From Brachybacterium sp042666875 (GTDB lineage: Bacteria; Actinomycetota; Actinomycetes; Actinomycetales; Dermabacteraceae), in assembly GCF_042666875.1 (NCBI RefSeq), contig NZ_JBHTCX010000012.1, positions 620,001 through 684,000 on the forward strand: a DNA stretch of 64,000 nucleotides, written 5' to 3'. Shown in pieces: positions 51,550 to 60,480 of this stretch. The notes beneath the pieces were generated by a model. It saw nothing but the letters and a program-made list of their open reading frames with translations. It made no database searches and was not told the origin of the DNA. The translations under genes were made by a program, and so were the position numbers. Position 1 is the stretch's first letter. Every line of letters begins with the position of its first letter.

Positions 51550-51587
51550 GATCGTGATCATGACCGGCCCGAATTTGACCGATCGTG
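51550..51587. promoter_or_regulatory. direct repeats for a possible AraC site upstream of GH31
   Basis: GATCGTG occurs at 51550-51556 and 51581-51587, 31 bp or three helical turns apart. Relative to the inferred start near 51510 they lie at about -40 and -71, as is usual for AraC-type activators. Confidence 0.4.
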
Positions 51588-51604
51588 CTGCGTGCGCGGG
51601 GCGC

Positions 51605-52729
51605 TCAGGAGCTGACGCGTGCCGCCCATGCGGGAGCGGCGCGCAGCAGGGCCTCGAGCGAGGGTTCGTCGAGCAGCGTGGACCGCTCCGGCTGGCTCGA
51701 GGGATCGACGCGCCCCGCCTGCACGTCGTGCGAGGCGCCGGTGTGCGCGATCAGGGTGAAGCCGGCGGCGTCGGCGTCGGTATGGCCCAGCCGGTGCCAG
51801 ATCTCCAGCAGCTGGTCGAGCTCACGCGCCATGCTCCCGCCGGCGCGCGGGTCGACGACGAGCTCGAAGCGGCACCCGGCATCGTGCGCCTCGGCCAGGC
51901 CCTCCCACAGCCTGCGCCCCGAGGCCGTGTCCAGGGACGGCAGCTGGCGAGGCGCGAAGGCCATCCGGCGTGCGCCGGCCTCGCGAGCGGCGCGCAGGAG
52001 ACCATGGTCCGCGCCGACGCCGATCGTGACCGACTCCGCGTCCAGCCCGCCCTCCTCGAGGGCGGTGAGGAGGCAGCGCCACAGCACACCGATCTCGGGC
52101 GCTGGGACGGCGGGGTACCGGCTGCGGCCCGACGGGGTGCTGATGAGCCCGGCGGAGACGGCCGCCACGGCGTCCTCCCGCAGCAGCAGGTGCGGCTGCG
52201 CGCCCGGCACCCGCTCGCGGAGCAGATCGAGGTGGTCGGTGACGCCCTCGGCGAGCAGCATCGGCAGGTCGCGCACGGCGCCGGGGTCGGCGAGGGTGCG
52301 CTCCCCCGACGGCAGGAAGGTGGCGCCGGCCAGGGTGGCCGGGCCCAGCGCCGTCGTCGACAGCGGCCCCTCGTACCCCAGCAGCGCGACGCGGGCGGCA
52401 TCGAGGGTGCGCTCGCGCAGCTCCCGGGCGTGCTGCCAGGCTCGGCCCACGCCCGGACCGAGCCGCCATCCGTAGCTGACCAGGTCTCCCGTGGTCTCGG
52501 CGAGCAGCGCGAGGGTCGCGGGCAGCAGATGATCCGTGTCATCGGTGCCGAGCGCTGAGGGGAGGTAGGGCCGGGCGGCGATCTGCTCCTCGAGATCGTC
52601 ACCGAGCAGGGCCCGGATCCGCATCAGCGCCGCGAGATGAGGGTCCTCGGGCACGTCGTACCGGGCGGCGTCGGCGGCCGCAGGTGCCCGGAAGGTGCCG
52701 TCCCCGGTGAGGGTGACCAGGTGGCTCAT
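51605..52729 (-). CDS. MetE/uroporphyrinogen decarboxylase-like protein of the mnmA-ligA locus
   Basis: A 374-residue soluble protein of the cobalamin-independent methionine synthase/URO-D superfamily, related to the gene found between trmU and ligA in mycobacteria (Rv3015c, from memory). Recognisable parts are LSTTALGPATLAGATFLPSGE and FELVVDPRAGGS. The zinc-binding His-x-Cys set of true MetE is not evident, so it is probably not a methionine synthase. The ATG overlaps the mnmA stop by 4 nt, so the two are coupled. Confidence 0.82.
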   Translation of the reverse strand: MSHLVTLTGDGTFRAPAAADAARYDVPEDPHLAALMRIRALLGDDLEEQIAARPYLPSALGTDDTDHLLPATLALLAETTGDLVSYGWRLGPGVGRAWQHARELRERTLDAARVALLGYEGPLSTTALGPATLAGATFLPSGERTLADPGAVRDLPMLLAEGVTDHLDLLRERVPGAQPHLLLREDAVAAVSAGLISTPSGRSRYPAVPAPEIGVLWRCLLTALEEGGLDAESVTIGVGADHGLLRAAREAGARRMAFAPRQLPSLDTASGRRLWEGLAEAHDAGCRFELVVDPRAGGSMARELDQLLEIWHRLGHTDADAAGFTLIAHTGASHDVQAGRVDPSSQPERSTLLDEPSLEALLRAAPAWAARVSS

Positions 52730-53817
52730 GCGCGGCGCTCGAGGGTGGCGGCGGCGAGGACGCGATCCTCGTCGTACAGCACCAGGGTCTGGCCGGGGGC
52801 CACGCCGCGGATCGGGGTCTCGAGCTGCACGCGCAGGCTGGAGTCCTGACCGCCCGCCGGCGCCTCGAGGATCGTCGCCGGGGTGGCCTCGCCGTGGGCG
52901 CGGATCTGTGCGGTGACCCGGCGGCCCACCTCCAGCGGCTCGAAGGAGACCACGTCACCGGCGATCAGTTCGCGGGTGGAGAGCAGCTCGGCGGCACCGA
53001 CCACGACCTGGCGCGAGGTGGGGTCGATGTCGACGACGTAGCGCGGCGCACCGTCGGGCGCGGGATGTTCGATGCCCAGGCCCTTGCGCTGGCCGATGGT
53101 GAATCCGTGGGTGCCCCGGTGGGAGCCGACCACGGCGCCGGCCTCGTCGAGGATCTCCCCGGGGGCCTCGCCGAGATTGCGCTCGAGGAAACCGCGGGTG
53201 TCCCCGTCGGCGACGAAGCAGATGTCGTAGCTGTCGGGCTTGGTCGAGACGCCGAGGCCGCGTGCCCTGGCTTCGGCGCGCACCTCCTCCTTCGTCTCGA
53301 ACTCGCCGAGCGGGAAGACGGAGCGGCGGACGGCCTCGGGCCCCATGACCGCCAGGACGTAGGACTGGTCCTTGTCCATGTTCCGCGAACGGTGCAGCGA
53401 GGGGGCGCCATCGGGCCCGTCGGCGCGGATGGAGGCGTAGTGACCGGTGCAGACGGCGTCGAAGCCGAGCAGCGTCGCGCGCTCCATGAGGGAGGCGAAC
53501 TTGATGCGCTCGTTGCAGCGCACGCAGGGGTTGGGGGTGCGGCCGGCGGCGTACTCGGACAGGAAGTCCTCGACCACGAGATCGTGGAAGTCGTCGGAGA
53601 GGTCCCAGACGTAATACGGGATGCCGATGCGGTCGGCCGCACGACGGGCATCGGAGGCGTCCTCGACGGTGCAGCAGCCGCGCGAGCCGGTGCGGCTCTG
53701 GTCGCGGTTCTTCGACAGCGCCATGTGCACGCCGACGACCTCGTGCCCGGCGTCCGCGGCTCGGGCCGCGGCCACTGCCGAATCGACGCCGCCGCTCATC
53801 GCTGCCAGCACCTTCAT
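52726..53817 (-). CDS. mnmA: tRNA-specific 2-thiouridylase
   Basis: A 363-residue enzyme that makes 2-thiouridine at U34 of tRNA-Glu, -Gln and -Lys with sulfur from a desulfurase. The PP-loop is MSGGVDSAV (7-15), the catalytic cysteines are C98 in NPCVRC and the one in SYDICFVADGD. AGGAGG lies 10 nt before the ATG. The IscS-like gene, its likely sulfur source, is two genes away, separated by the HNH gene. Confidence 0.95.
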   Translation of the reverse strand: MKVLAAMSGGVDSAVAAARAADAGHEVVGVHMALSKNRDQSRTGSRGCCTVEDASDARRAADRIGIPYYVWDLSDDFHDLVVEDFLSEYAAGRTPNPCVRCNERIKFASLMERATLLGFDAVCTGHYASIRADGPDGAPSLHRSRNMDKDQSYVLAVMGPEAVRRSVFPLGEFETKEEVRAEARARGLGVSTKPDSYDICFVADGDTRGFLERNLGEAPGEILDEAGAVVGSHRGTHGFTIGQRKGLGIEHPAPDGAPRYVVDIDPTSRQVVVGAAELLSTRELIAGDVVSFEPLEVGRRVTAQIRAHGEATPATILEAPAGGQDSSLRVQLETPIRGVAPGQTLVLYDEDRVLAAATLERRA

Positions 53818-54145
53818 GCCGCTTCCACCTCCTGGGTCACCGTCCGCCTCCACTGGGCCACCATCCGCCTGTGCACCCTGTCGAGTGTACGGATCGTGAA
53901 GGTCCCCGGACCGGCCGGCGAGCGTGATGTCAGCCGCCTCGCGCGTGCGATCGCTCTCCCCTCGTGCTCCCTTCGTGGCCGGCGCCCCGCACTCCGGCGC
54001 CGGGCGGCGCCCGTGCCCTACGCCGGGTGAGGTCCGTGCCCGGCGCCGGGCGGCGGCGCACGCCGATTCGGATGGCCGCTTTCGTGGATCGACCTGTTGC
54101 GCACCGCTCGCGTTCCTGTGGGGCCCTGGCACGGCGCAGCAATGG

Positions 54146-54177
54146 CTCCAGCACAGCAATATCTCCAGCACAGCAAT
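54146..54177. repeat. 15-bp direct repeat, two copies
   Basis: CTCCAGCACAGCAAT at 54146-54160 and 54163-54177, with a partial copy (CGCAGCAATGG) just upstream. Period 17 bp; no gene overlaps it. Confidence 0.8.
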
Positions 54178-54229
54178 GCCCCTGTGGACGTCACGCCACC
54201 GCCAATACCGACCCCTCCACATTGACCCC

Positions 54230-54238
54230 TTATCCACA
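54230..54238 (+). other. perfect DnaA box
   Basis: TTATCCACA matches the DnaA-box consensus. TCGTCCACA at 54432-54440 and the reverse of TGTGGACGT at 54184-54192 are near matches. No dnaA, dnaN or other origin gene is near. Confidence 0.5.
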
Positions 54239-54465
54239 ATCTTCTTTGCGGTGTTGCAGGGACGTCTTTTCCGTGAGCGGAACACGGTGCCGCGCCTCCG
54301 CAAGTGCCATTCGCGGACGGTTCCGCGCCAGCGACCTCGGGCTGCGGCAGCAGAGCGCAGCGGGATCCGACGCCCGGGAATCACCGTCGTTGCACACCCG
54401 GACACCGCCACCTTTCCTCCCCACCGCATCTTCGTCCACATTTTTGCTCCGAGGAACCAGAATCG

Positions 54466-54494
54466 TTGACTATTTCGTTCTGGCGTTCGATACT
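54466..54494 (+). promoter_or_regulatory. promoter of the HNH gene
   Basis: TTGACT (54466-54471), a 17-nt spacer and GATACT (54489-54494), ending 6 nt before the ATG. It is a near-consensus promoter in a local A/T-rich patch. Confidence 0.55.
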
Positions 54495-54500
54495 GGAGCC

Positions 54501-56291
54501 ATGACCCACCACACGGATGATCACGAGCAGACGGCCGATGCGGCCGGCCGGCCCGTCATCCGCGCGGGCGCCGGCGCCACGACGGTGGGAGCGTACGACC
54601 TCGAGGGCGTCACCGATGCCCTCGGCCGGGTCGGATCGCTGGGCTCCGACTCCCTGTCACCCGGCAACGACTCGGCGCTCGACGCCGAGTCGTTGCTCGA
54701 TCTCCTGGACCGTCTCCGGTCGCTGACGACAGCTGTCGCCGCGGTGGAGATCCGTGCGACTGATGCACTGGCGGCAGCGGTGAGCCGGGACGCCCATGGT
54801 TCGGGCGAGGAGTCCGAGTCGACGGATCGTGTCTCGACCCGCGAGGTCTCCGTGGTCTCGCGCATCTCGCCGTCCGCGGCATCTCGTCGGATGAAGGCTT
54901 CTCGGCGCCTGGTCCGGAACCTGCCAGGCGTGCTGTCTGCTCTGGCCGAGGGCGATATCGACGCCGAGAAGGCCTATGCCGCCGGGCAGGCTGTCGCGCC
55001 CCTGGATCCGACGCAGAGGGGTGAGGTCGATCAGGCGCTCACGGCACGGCTCGGCGAGCTCGCCGGCGCGGGGCAGCGGCAGTGGCGTCGCGAGATCGAG
55101 GCGATCACCCAGCTCGTGGACGCCGACGGCGAGGAGCGGCGACACGAGGTCGCGCGGCGCCACCGGAATGTCACCCTGCGCGCTCGCGAGAACGGGATGG
55201 CCACGCTGGCCATCACGACCACTGCGCTCGATGCCTCCGCCGCCCGTGCCCGTCTCAGCCTCGAGGGCGAGAAGCTCCGCGCCGCCGGGGACACCCGGGG
55301 CCACAGCGCGATCATGGCGGATACCGCGGCGGACGCACTGGTCGGCCGCAGCGACGGGGTCGATCCGGTGAAGCTCGACATCGGCGTGATCATCACCGAT
55401 CGCGCCCTGTTCTGCCCGCAGAATTCCGAGCCGGCTCTCATCGAGGGCTACGGCGCCGTACCGGTCTCACAGGTCAGCGCGTCCCTACGCCGGGCGACCC
55501 AAGAGTCGGATAGCGACGCGGGCGATCCAGACGTCGACGGTCCGGATGCGGGCGGCGCGCACGTGGACGGTGCGCAGCGCGCGAAAGACGCGGCGCTCCG
55601 CGCCACGCTGCGCCGCCTCTACACCCATCCCACCAGTGGCGAGCTGGTCGCCGTCGAGTCGCGTGCGCGAGCGTTTCCCCACGGCCTCTCGCGCTTCCTG
55701 CGATGGCGGTCGATGACCTGTTCGGGTCCGTTCTGCAACGCCGAGATCCGCCACGATGACCACATCCAGCCGCACAGCAGAGACGGCGCGACCAGCCTCG
55801 ATAACGGCAATGGACTGTGCGCGCGGTGCAACGACAAGGAGAACCAGCAGCTCACCGCTCGGCCGACGGGCTCGGCCGTCGGCGACGGTCGCCATCGCGT
55901 GCGGTGGCGGACCCGGTACGGTTCGACCGTCGACGTCACCCCCACTCCGAGCGAGCTGGCGGCGCTGCTCCCCCACCGCCCCGGCCCGCTGAGCAGCGGT
56001 GGTACCCGTGGCACCGAGGACCCCGGCGTTGCTGCCGACGCTACCGAGGCCGGGCAGACCGGGCAGACCGGGCAGGCCGACGGGCCAGCGTCGCCGGAAC
56101 GTCCTGACCGAGCGTCTCGGTGTCCGCACCGATGCCCGGAACACCGCGGCACCGGGACGCCCACCGAGATCACGGCCGTCCACCTGCACAACGTGCAGCT
56201 TCGGCTCCGGCACAGCACACGGGACCACCGCCGCCACGAGACGTGGGACCGCGTCCCGCTCCGCAATCCGGGACAGTCCCCGCAGTTCTGA
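54501..56291 (+). CDS. DUF222 and HNH-endonuclease-domain protein
   Basis: A 596-residue protein with an N-terminal DUF222 region (about 60-400) and an HNH nuclease domain near 410-455: Zn cysteines in TCSGPFCNAEI and GLCARCNDKEN, catalytic RHDDHIQPHSRDG and the Asn of LDNGNGL. The C-terminal 130 residues are Pro/Gly/Thr-rich. Such genes occur in many copies in actinobacterial genomes (13E12-type) and are thought to be mobile or repeat-like; their function is unknown. It is on the opposite strand to, and splits, the conserved mnmA-IscS neighbourhood. Confidence 0.93.
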   Translation: MTHHTDDHEQTADAAGRPVIRAGAGATTVGAYDLEGVTDALGRVGSLGSDSLSPGNDSALDAESLLDLLDRLRSLTTAVAAVEIRATDALAAAVSRDAHGSGEESESTDRVSTREVSVVSRISPSAASRRMKASRRLVRNLPGVLSALAEGDIDAEKAYAAGQAVAPLDPTQRGEVDQALTARLGELAGAGQRQWRREIEAITQLVDADGEERRHEVARRHRNVTLRARENGMATLAITTTALDASAARARLSLEGEKLRAAGDTRGHSAIMADTAADALVGRSDGVDPVKLDIGVIITDRALFCPQNSEPALIEGYGAVPVSQVSASLRRATQESDSDAGDPDVDGPDAGGAHVDGAQRAKDAALRATLRRLYTHPTSGELVAVESRARAFPHGLSRFLRWRSMTCSGPFCNAEIRHDDHIQPHSRDGATSLDNGNGLCARCNDKENQQLTARPTGSAVGDGRHRVRWRTRYGSTVDVTPTPSELAALLPHRPGPLSSGGTRGTEDPGVAADATEAGQTGQTGQADGPASPERPDRASRCPHRCPEHRGTGTPTEITAVHLHNVQLRLRHSTRDHRRHETWDRVPLRNPGQSPQF

Positions 56292-56331
56292 CGTGCCGAG
56301 CCGGGGGAACTCACGACCCGACCGAGAGAGC

Positions 56332-57519
56332 TCAGCCGAGCAGCGCTCCCACCGCGCGGGCCTTCTCCAGTGATTCCGGCAGCGCACTGAGAAGCACGTC
56401 GATGTCATGATCCGTGCTGGTCCATCCCAGCGACAACCGCAGCGCGCCGCGGGTCTGGGGGCCCGTGAAGCCCATCGCCGCGAGGACGGGGCTCGCCTGA
56501 GTGACCCCCGCCGAGCAGGCCGATCCGGCCGAGGAGTCCACCCCGCGCTCATCCAGCAGGAAGAGCAGCGAATCCGAATCGGCCCCCGGGAACACGACAT
56601 GAAGGATATGGGGCGACGTCGGGGAGTCCTCCGGCAGGGTGAACCGCGCGCTGGGATCGATCTCGCGGATGCCGGCTCGGAGCCTGTCGGCCAGCGCCTG
56701 CACGCGCCGGCCCTCTCGGTCCCGTTCCGCCAGGGTCTCGCGCAGGGCTGCCGCGAATGCCGAGGCCTGCGCCGCGTCCAGCGTTCCCGAGCGCACCCCG
56801 CGCTGCTGGCCGCCGCCGGTGCTGGCGACGCCGAACGGCACCTCCGGCTTCGCCACCAGCACCCCTACGCCCACGGGCGCCCCGATCTTGTGACCGGACA
56901 GCGACATCAGGTCGACGTCCTCGAAAGACGGCAGCTGGACGTGGCCCGCGCCCTGGACCGCGTCGGTATGGACCAGGGTCCCGTGGGGTCGCGCCGCTGC
57001 GGCGAGCGCAGCGATGTCCTGACGTGCCCCGGTCTCGTTGTTCACCAGCGCCGCGCTGACCACGCTCACAGCGCCGTCGGCCAGAGTCTCGCTCACCGAC
57101 CCCGGACGCAGCAGGCCCCGCGCATCGACATCGAGCACACGCGCCTGGACCGGCGGCGTCAGCGACGCCAGCGATCTCGCCGTGGCGACCACCGCGGGAT
57201 GGTCGGTCGCAGCCACGGCCACGGCCGTGCGAGCCGGTTCCTTCGCCATCACGCCGAGCGGTACCGAGCGGATCGCCAGGTTGTCGGCCTCGGTGCCTCC
57301 CGAGGTCATGATCAGCCAGCTGCGGGGAACCCCGAGCAGCCCCGCGATGGTCTCGAGGGCCTCGTCCAGCACAGCGCGGGCGCGGCGTCCCGAGGAGTGC
57401 ACCGAGGACGGATTGCCACGCACCGTCGAAGCCTCCAGGAAGGCGTCGCGCGCGACCGGCCGCAGCACGGTGGTCGCCGCATGGTCGAGGTATGCGCGCT
57501 CGTCGGGGTCGCTCACCAT
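56332..57519 (-). CDS. IscS-like cysteine desulfurase
   Basis: A 395-residue PLP enzyme that takes sulfur from cysteine. AYLDHAATT opens the domain, the PLP lysine is in SLSGHKIGAPVGVG and the catalytic loop cysteine in SSAGSACSAGV. TSGGTEADNLAI is present. It is the desulfurase usually found with mnmA in actinobacteria and probably feeds tRNA thiolation. It overlaps the preceding BatC-like gene by 7 nt; GTG 57516 is an alternative start. Confidence 0.93.
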   Translation of the reverse strand: MVSDPDERAYLDHAATTVLRPVARDAFLEASTVRGNPSSVHSSGRRARAVLDEALETIAGLLGVPRSWLIMTSGGTEADNLAIRSVPLGVMAKEPARTAVAVAATDHPAVVATARSLASLTPPVQARVLDVDARGLLRPGSVSETLADGAVSVVSAALVNNETGARQDIAALAAAARPHGTLVHTDAVQGAGHVQLPSFEDVDLMSLSGHKIGAPVGVGVLVAKPEVPFGVASTGGGQQRGVRSGTLDAAQASAFAAALRETLAERDREGRRVQALADRLRAGIREIDPSARFTLPEDSPTSPHILHVVFPGADSDSLLFLLDERGVDSSAGSACSAGVTQASPVLAAMGFTGPQTRGALRLSLGWTSTDHDIDVLLSALPESLEKARAVGALLG

Positions 57520-58466
57520 GGCTTCGCCGGATCCTGCTCCGATCCGCTGGGCTCGTCCTCGCCCTCGCCGCCCTGGGCGTCCTTGTTGCGCTCCTCGAGC
57601 TCGTCGTCCTTCTCCTGCTGCTCCCCGTCGCCCTCGGTGGGAGCCTCCTCCTCAGGGCCGTCCCCTTCGGGATCCTCCCGGCTCGGGTCGCCCGGGGGCG
57701 GCGGTTCGCCACCGCCGGGCTCCTCGCCCTCGCCCTCGCTGCCTCCTTCGGAGCCGCGCTCGTCGGGGTCGTTGCCGGCCTCCTCGTCGGCCTCGCGGCG
57801 CTTCTCCTCGACCCGTTCGCCGTTCTCCTCGGTGGTCTCGGACTCCTCGTTCCCGGAGCCGCCGCCCTGGCCGCCCTGGCCCTCGCCGTCGCCGCCACCG
57901 CCGCCACCACCGCAGGCGGCGAGCATCTCCTCGGCCTCGTACAGGCGATCGGCGCGGGCCTGGGGATCCTCGATCTGGTCTGCCTGGCGCTCGATGGCGA
58001 TCGAGAGGTTGTTGATGATCTTGCACTGGGCGTGCATGGGCGCGTTGAGGTCGCTCGAGCTCTCCCATTCCTCCAGCGCGGTGCGCAGCTCCTCCTCGGC
58101 AGCGGCGTCCTCGCCCTGCTGCAGCAGCACGGTCCCCTTGGACAGGTGCGGCAGATACGGCTCGAACCAGTTCAGGAACTCGACCGGCGCCAGCCGCTCG
58201 ATGGCCACCGGGTACTCCTCGTCCCCGTACGCGGAGAGATGGGTGGCCTGCGTGATCGGCATGGAGATGAACTTCGCGGCCAACAGCGCCAGCAGCAGGA
58301 TCGGCAGCGCCAGGATCGCGAACACGATCATCCGCGTCCGCCGGAGACGGCGCACGTTCAGCCCGAAGTCCTTCGGCCTGCCGCTGGTGTCCTGCGCCAG
58401 CGCAGGCGGCGGGCCCGCGGGCGCGGACTGCTCCGTGCGCGGCCTCTCCGCGATCGGTGTGCTCAT
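57513..58466 (-). CDS. BatC-like membrane protein with acidic low-complexity tail
   Basis: A 317-residue protein with one membrane helix (about 46-66), a TPR-like helical region (about 95-190; LLQQGEDAAAEEELRTALEEW) and an extreme Glu/Gly/Asp/Pro-rich tail of about 125 residues from GGGGGGGDGEGQGG on. Position as last gene after two VWA proteins suggests the BatC role. ATGA overlap with the upstream gene. Confidence 0.78.
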   Translation of the reverse strand: MSTPIAERPRTEQSAPAGPPPALAQDTSGRPKDFGLNVRRLRRTRMIVFAILALPILLLALLAAKFISMPITQATHLSAYGDEEYPVAIERLAPVEFLNWFEPYLPHLSKGTVLLQQGEDAAAEEELRTALEEWESSSDLNAPMHAQCKIINNLSIAIERQADQIEDPQARADRLYEAEEMLAACGGGGGGGDGEGQGGQGGGSGNEESETTEENGERVEEKRREADEEAGNDPDERGSEGGSEGEGEEPGGGEPPPPGDPSREDPEGDGPEEEAPTEGDGEQQEKDDELEERNKDAQGGEGEDEPSGSEQDPAKPW

Positions 58467-59458
58467 CTCTGCGCTCCTGAGATGTCGTGACGATCCAGCT
58501 TGCGCGGAAGTCTGTAGGTCATCTCCCCCAGCTCCCAGATCAGCAGGGCTGCGAGCGGGATCGAGGCGATCCAGTACCAGTCATCGAAGCTCGCCACGTC
58601 GCGGGAGGACTCCATGGGGATCGGCCGCAGCGTGACATCGTCCATTGTGCCCTCGATCGGCGCCTCCGGATCATCCCGGTGCAGATACGGCACCCCCATC
58701 TCGCCGGCGATGGTCTGGAGCTGCTCCTCGTCGATCTTCGAGATCCCCCTCTGACCGCTGTCATCGGTGATGTACTCGCCGTCCTCGGGGCCGCCCTCGG
58801 CCTTCATCGGGCCACCCTCGGCAGTGCCGTACCCGAGCACTCCCCCGCCGTCGACGAACTGGGCGAGCGGACTGAACGACTCCGACTCCCGCTCGTCGGT
58901 GTTCTCCCCGTCGGAGAGGAAGTACACCAGGATCTGCGACTCCGGGTCCTCGCGCGCGGTCTCGGACAGCTCGACCTGCAGCTGCTCGAGAGGACGGTCC
59001 ACATTGGAGCCCTTGGAGTACGCGGTGGGCTCCGTCGTCAGCGTGTCCACCCAGGCCCGAGCCGCACCGGCGTCGGTGGTCAGCGGCAGCTGCTGGGTGG
59101 CCGTCGAGTCGAAGGACATGATCGAGTACCGCGATCCCTCGGTCATGCCCATGATGCGGTTCATGTCGGCCTTGACGCCCTCGAGGCGCGGCTGGTCCCC
59201 GTTGTAGTCCTCGGCGTTCATGGAGCCGGTGCGGTCGACGACGAAGAACACGTTGGCGTTCATCCGCTCGGTCTGCTCGCTCTCCAGCGGGGTCACCGGT
59301 CGCAGCGCCACCACCAGCAGCAGCAGGACCATCAGCAGCCGGCGCATCCACGCCACGCGCTGCCGCGGGCGCCGGATCAGCAGCACGACGCAGAAGATCG
59401 TCATCGCGCCGAACAGCGGGATGCTCGCCCACAGCGGGATCAGGTGCTCCAGGCGCAT
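58463..59458 (-). CDS. von Willebrand factor A-domain membrane protein (BatB-like)
   Basis: A 331-residue protein with two N-terminal helices, a VWA domain whose MIDAS motif is VVDRTGSMNAED (DxTGS), and a C-terminal helix (WYWIASIPLAALLIWEL). It probably binds Mg2+ and partners with the other VWA protein and the MoxR ATPase in the envelope. The start shares a base with the upstream stop codon (TGATG). Confidence 0.87.
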   Translation of the reverse strand: MRLEHLIPLWASIPLFGAMTIFCVVLLIRRPRQRVAWMRRLLMVLLLLVVALRPVTPLESEQTERMNANVFFVVDRTGSMNAEDYNGDQPRLEGVKADMNRIMGMTEGSRYSIMSFDSTATQQLPLTTDAGAARAWVDTLTTEPTAYSKGSNVDRPLEQLQVELSETAREDPESQILVYFLSDGENTDERESESFSPLAQFVDGGGVLGYGTAEGGPMKAEGGPEDGEYITDDSGQRGISKIDEEQLQTIAGEMGVPYLHRDDPEAPIEGTMDDVTLRPIPMESSRDVASFDDWYWIASIPLAALLIWELGEMTYRLPRKLDRHDISGAQR

Positions 59459-60480
59459 CAGCGAGCCCTCCAGCCCAGCACCAGGATGCCGATCAGGGAG
59501 AGGAAGGTCAGCACGAACCCGAGGCCCGGGTGGTCCGTGCGCACGACTGTCGGCGAGGCCCCCATCGTCTCGGCCTGCGTCTTCTGGATCTCGTTGATGA
59601 TCGAGGGGATCGCCTCCGGATCGGAGGATTCGTACAGCTCCCCGTCCTGATCCTCGGTGGCCGTCTTGAGCTCCTCGAAGCATTCGGGGCCGCACTCGTA
59701 CGCCCCGGGGTAGAACGTGTAGAGGTCGATATCGCGCCCGGCGACGGCCTCGGTGGCCTCCTGGAGAGTGTAGATCGGCTCGCCGTTGACCTCGTTGTCG
59801 GTCGCGAAGATGATCGAGCGCGAGCGATCCTCCTCGGCCTGGTCGAACTCCATGCCGCAGGAGGCGAGGCCGTCCGGCACGATCGACGCCTGATCGGCGA
59901 TGCCGCGGGTGCCCTCGACGAACTCCACGTACTGGCGGACCTTCTCATCGGAGTAGTCACGGGTACCCAGGCGATAGCCGAACTCGTCGAAGTCGATCGC
60001 CTCGGCGCCCTCCTCGAGCTCGCGCTTGATCAGGTCGTAGTCGTTGGTCAGCGGGAAGACGGTGCGGCTGGTCGAGTTGAAGATCGTCAGCGCCACCCGC
60101 TCGCCCTGGAAGTTGTCCACCATCTCGGCGAAGGTCTGCAGGATCTCGGTGTCGTACTCGTACATCGAGCCGGAGACGTCGAGGCACAGCACGATGTCGC
60201 GCGAGGAGAACTCGGGCGTCTCGATGCGCTCGGTGGCGATCCGCCCCGACAGCAGCGAGGCGGCGAGCACGCCGATCACGGCGATGCTCACCTGCAGCAC
60301 CCGCACCGCGCGGGCCATGCGCTGGGCGCGCACGAAGCTGGGGATGCGGTCCATGTACCGCGAGTTGGCGACCAGGACGGGAGACTTGCGCATCGCGCGT
60401 CGGTTCCAGAACGTGATCGCCCAGACCGCCAGCGCGGCCAGCAGCAGCAGGGCGGTGACCCACCAGAAGATCATGACCAT
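59458..60480 (-). CDS. von Willebrand factor A-domain membrane protein (BatA-like)
   Basis: A 340-residue VWA protein with helices at about 3-24, 65-80 and a C-terminal LGFVLTFLSLIGILVLGW. The MIDAS motif is LCLDVSGSMYEYD (DxSGS). A cysteine pair CGPEC sits in the extracytoplasmic domain. Starts at 60480 or 60474; the former overlaps the preceding gene by 10 nt. Confidence 0.88.
   Translation of the reverse strand: MVMIFWWVTALLLLAALAVWAITFWNRRAMRKSPVLVANSRYMDRIPSFVRAQRMARAVRVLQVSIAVIGVLAASLLSGRIATERIETPEFSSRDIVLCLDVSGSMYEYDTEILQTFAEMVDNFQGERVALTIFNSTSRTVFPLTNDYDLIKRELEEGAEAIDFDEFGYRLGTRDYSDEKVRQYVEFVEGTRGIADQASIVPDGLASCGMEFDQAEEDRSRSIIFATDNEVNGEPIYTLQEATEAVAGRDIDLYTFYPGAYECGPECFEELKTATEDQDGELYESSDPEAIPSIINEIQKTQAETMGASPTVVRTDHPGLGFVLTFLSLIGILVLGWRAR

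Larger units (their letters stand above)
53818..54500. other. 683-nt intergenic region with repeats and DnaA-box-like motifs
   Basis: No convincing gene was found between mnmA and the HNH gene. The region contains a perfect DnaA box TTATCCACA (54230-54238), further TCCACA motifs near 54184 (reverse), 54215 and 54436, two 15-bp direct repeats (54146 and 54163), and a promoter for the HNH gene at its end. Short frames there have the arginine-rich composition of non-coding high-G+C DNA. Confidence 0.6.

Noticed and set aside
54230..54238. Replication origin
   Set aside because: A single perfect DnaA box without dnaA, dnaN, an A/T-rich unwinding element or origin neighbours is not enough.
53930..54239. 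Two short minus-strand frames between mnmA and the HNH gene
   Set aside because: Arginine-rich without domain, ribosome site or neighbours; treated as non-coding.
54501..56291. Restriction-modification or homing endonuclease system
   Set aside because: The HNH protein has DUF222, there is no methyltransferase, and it is not inside an intron or intein.
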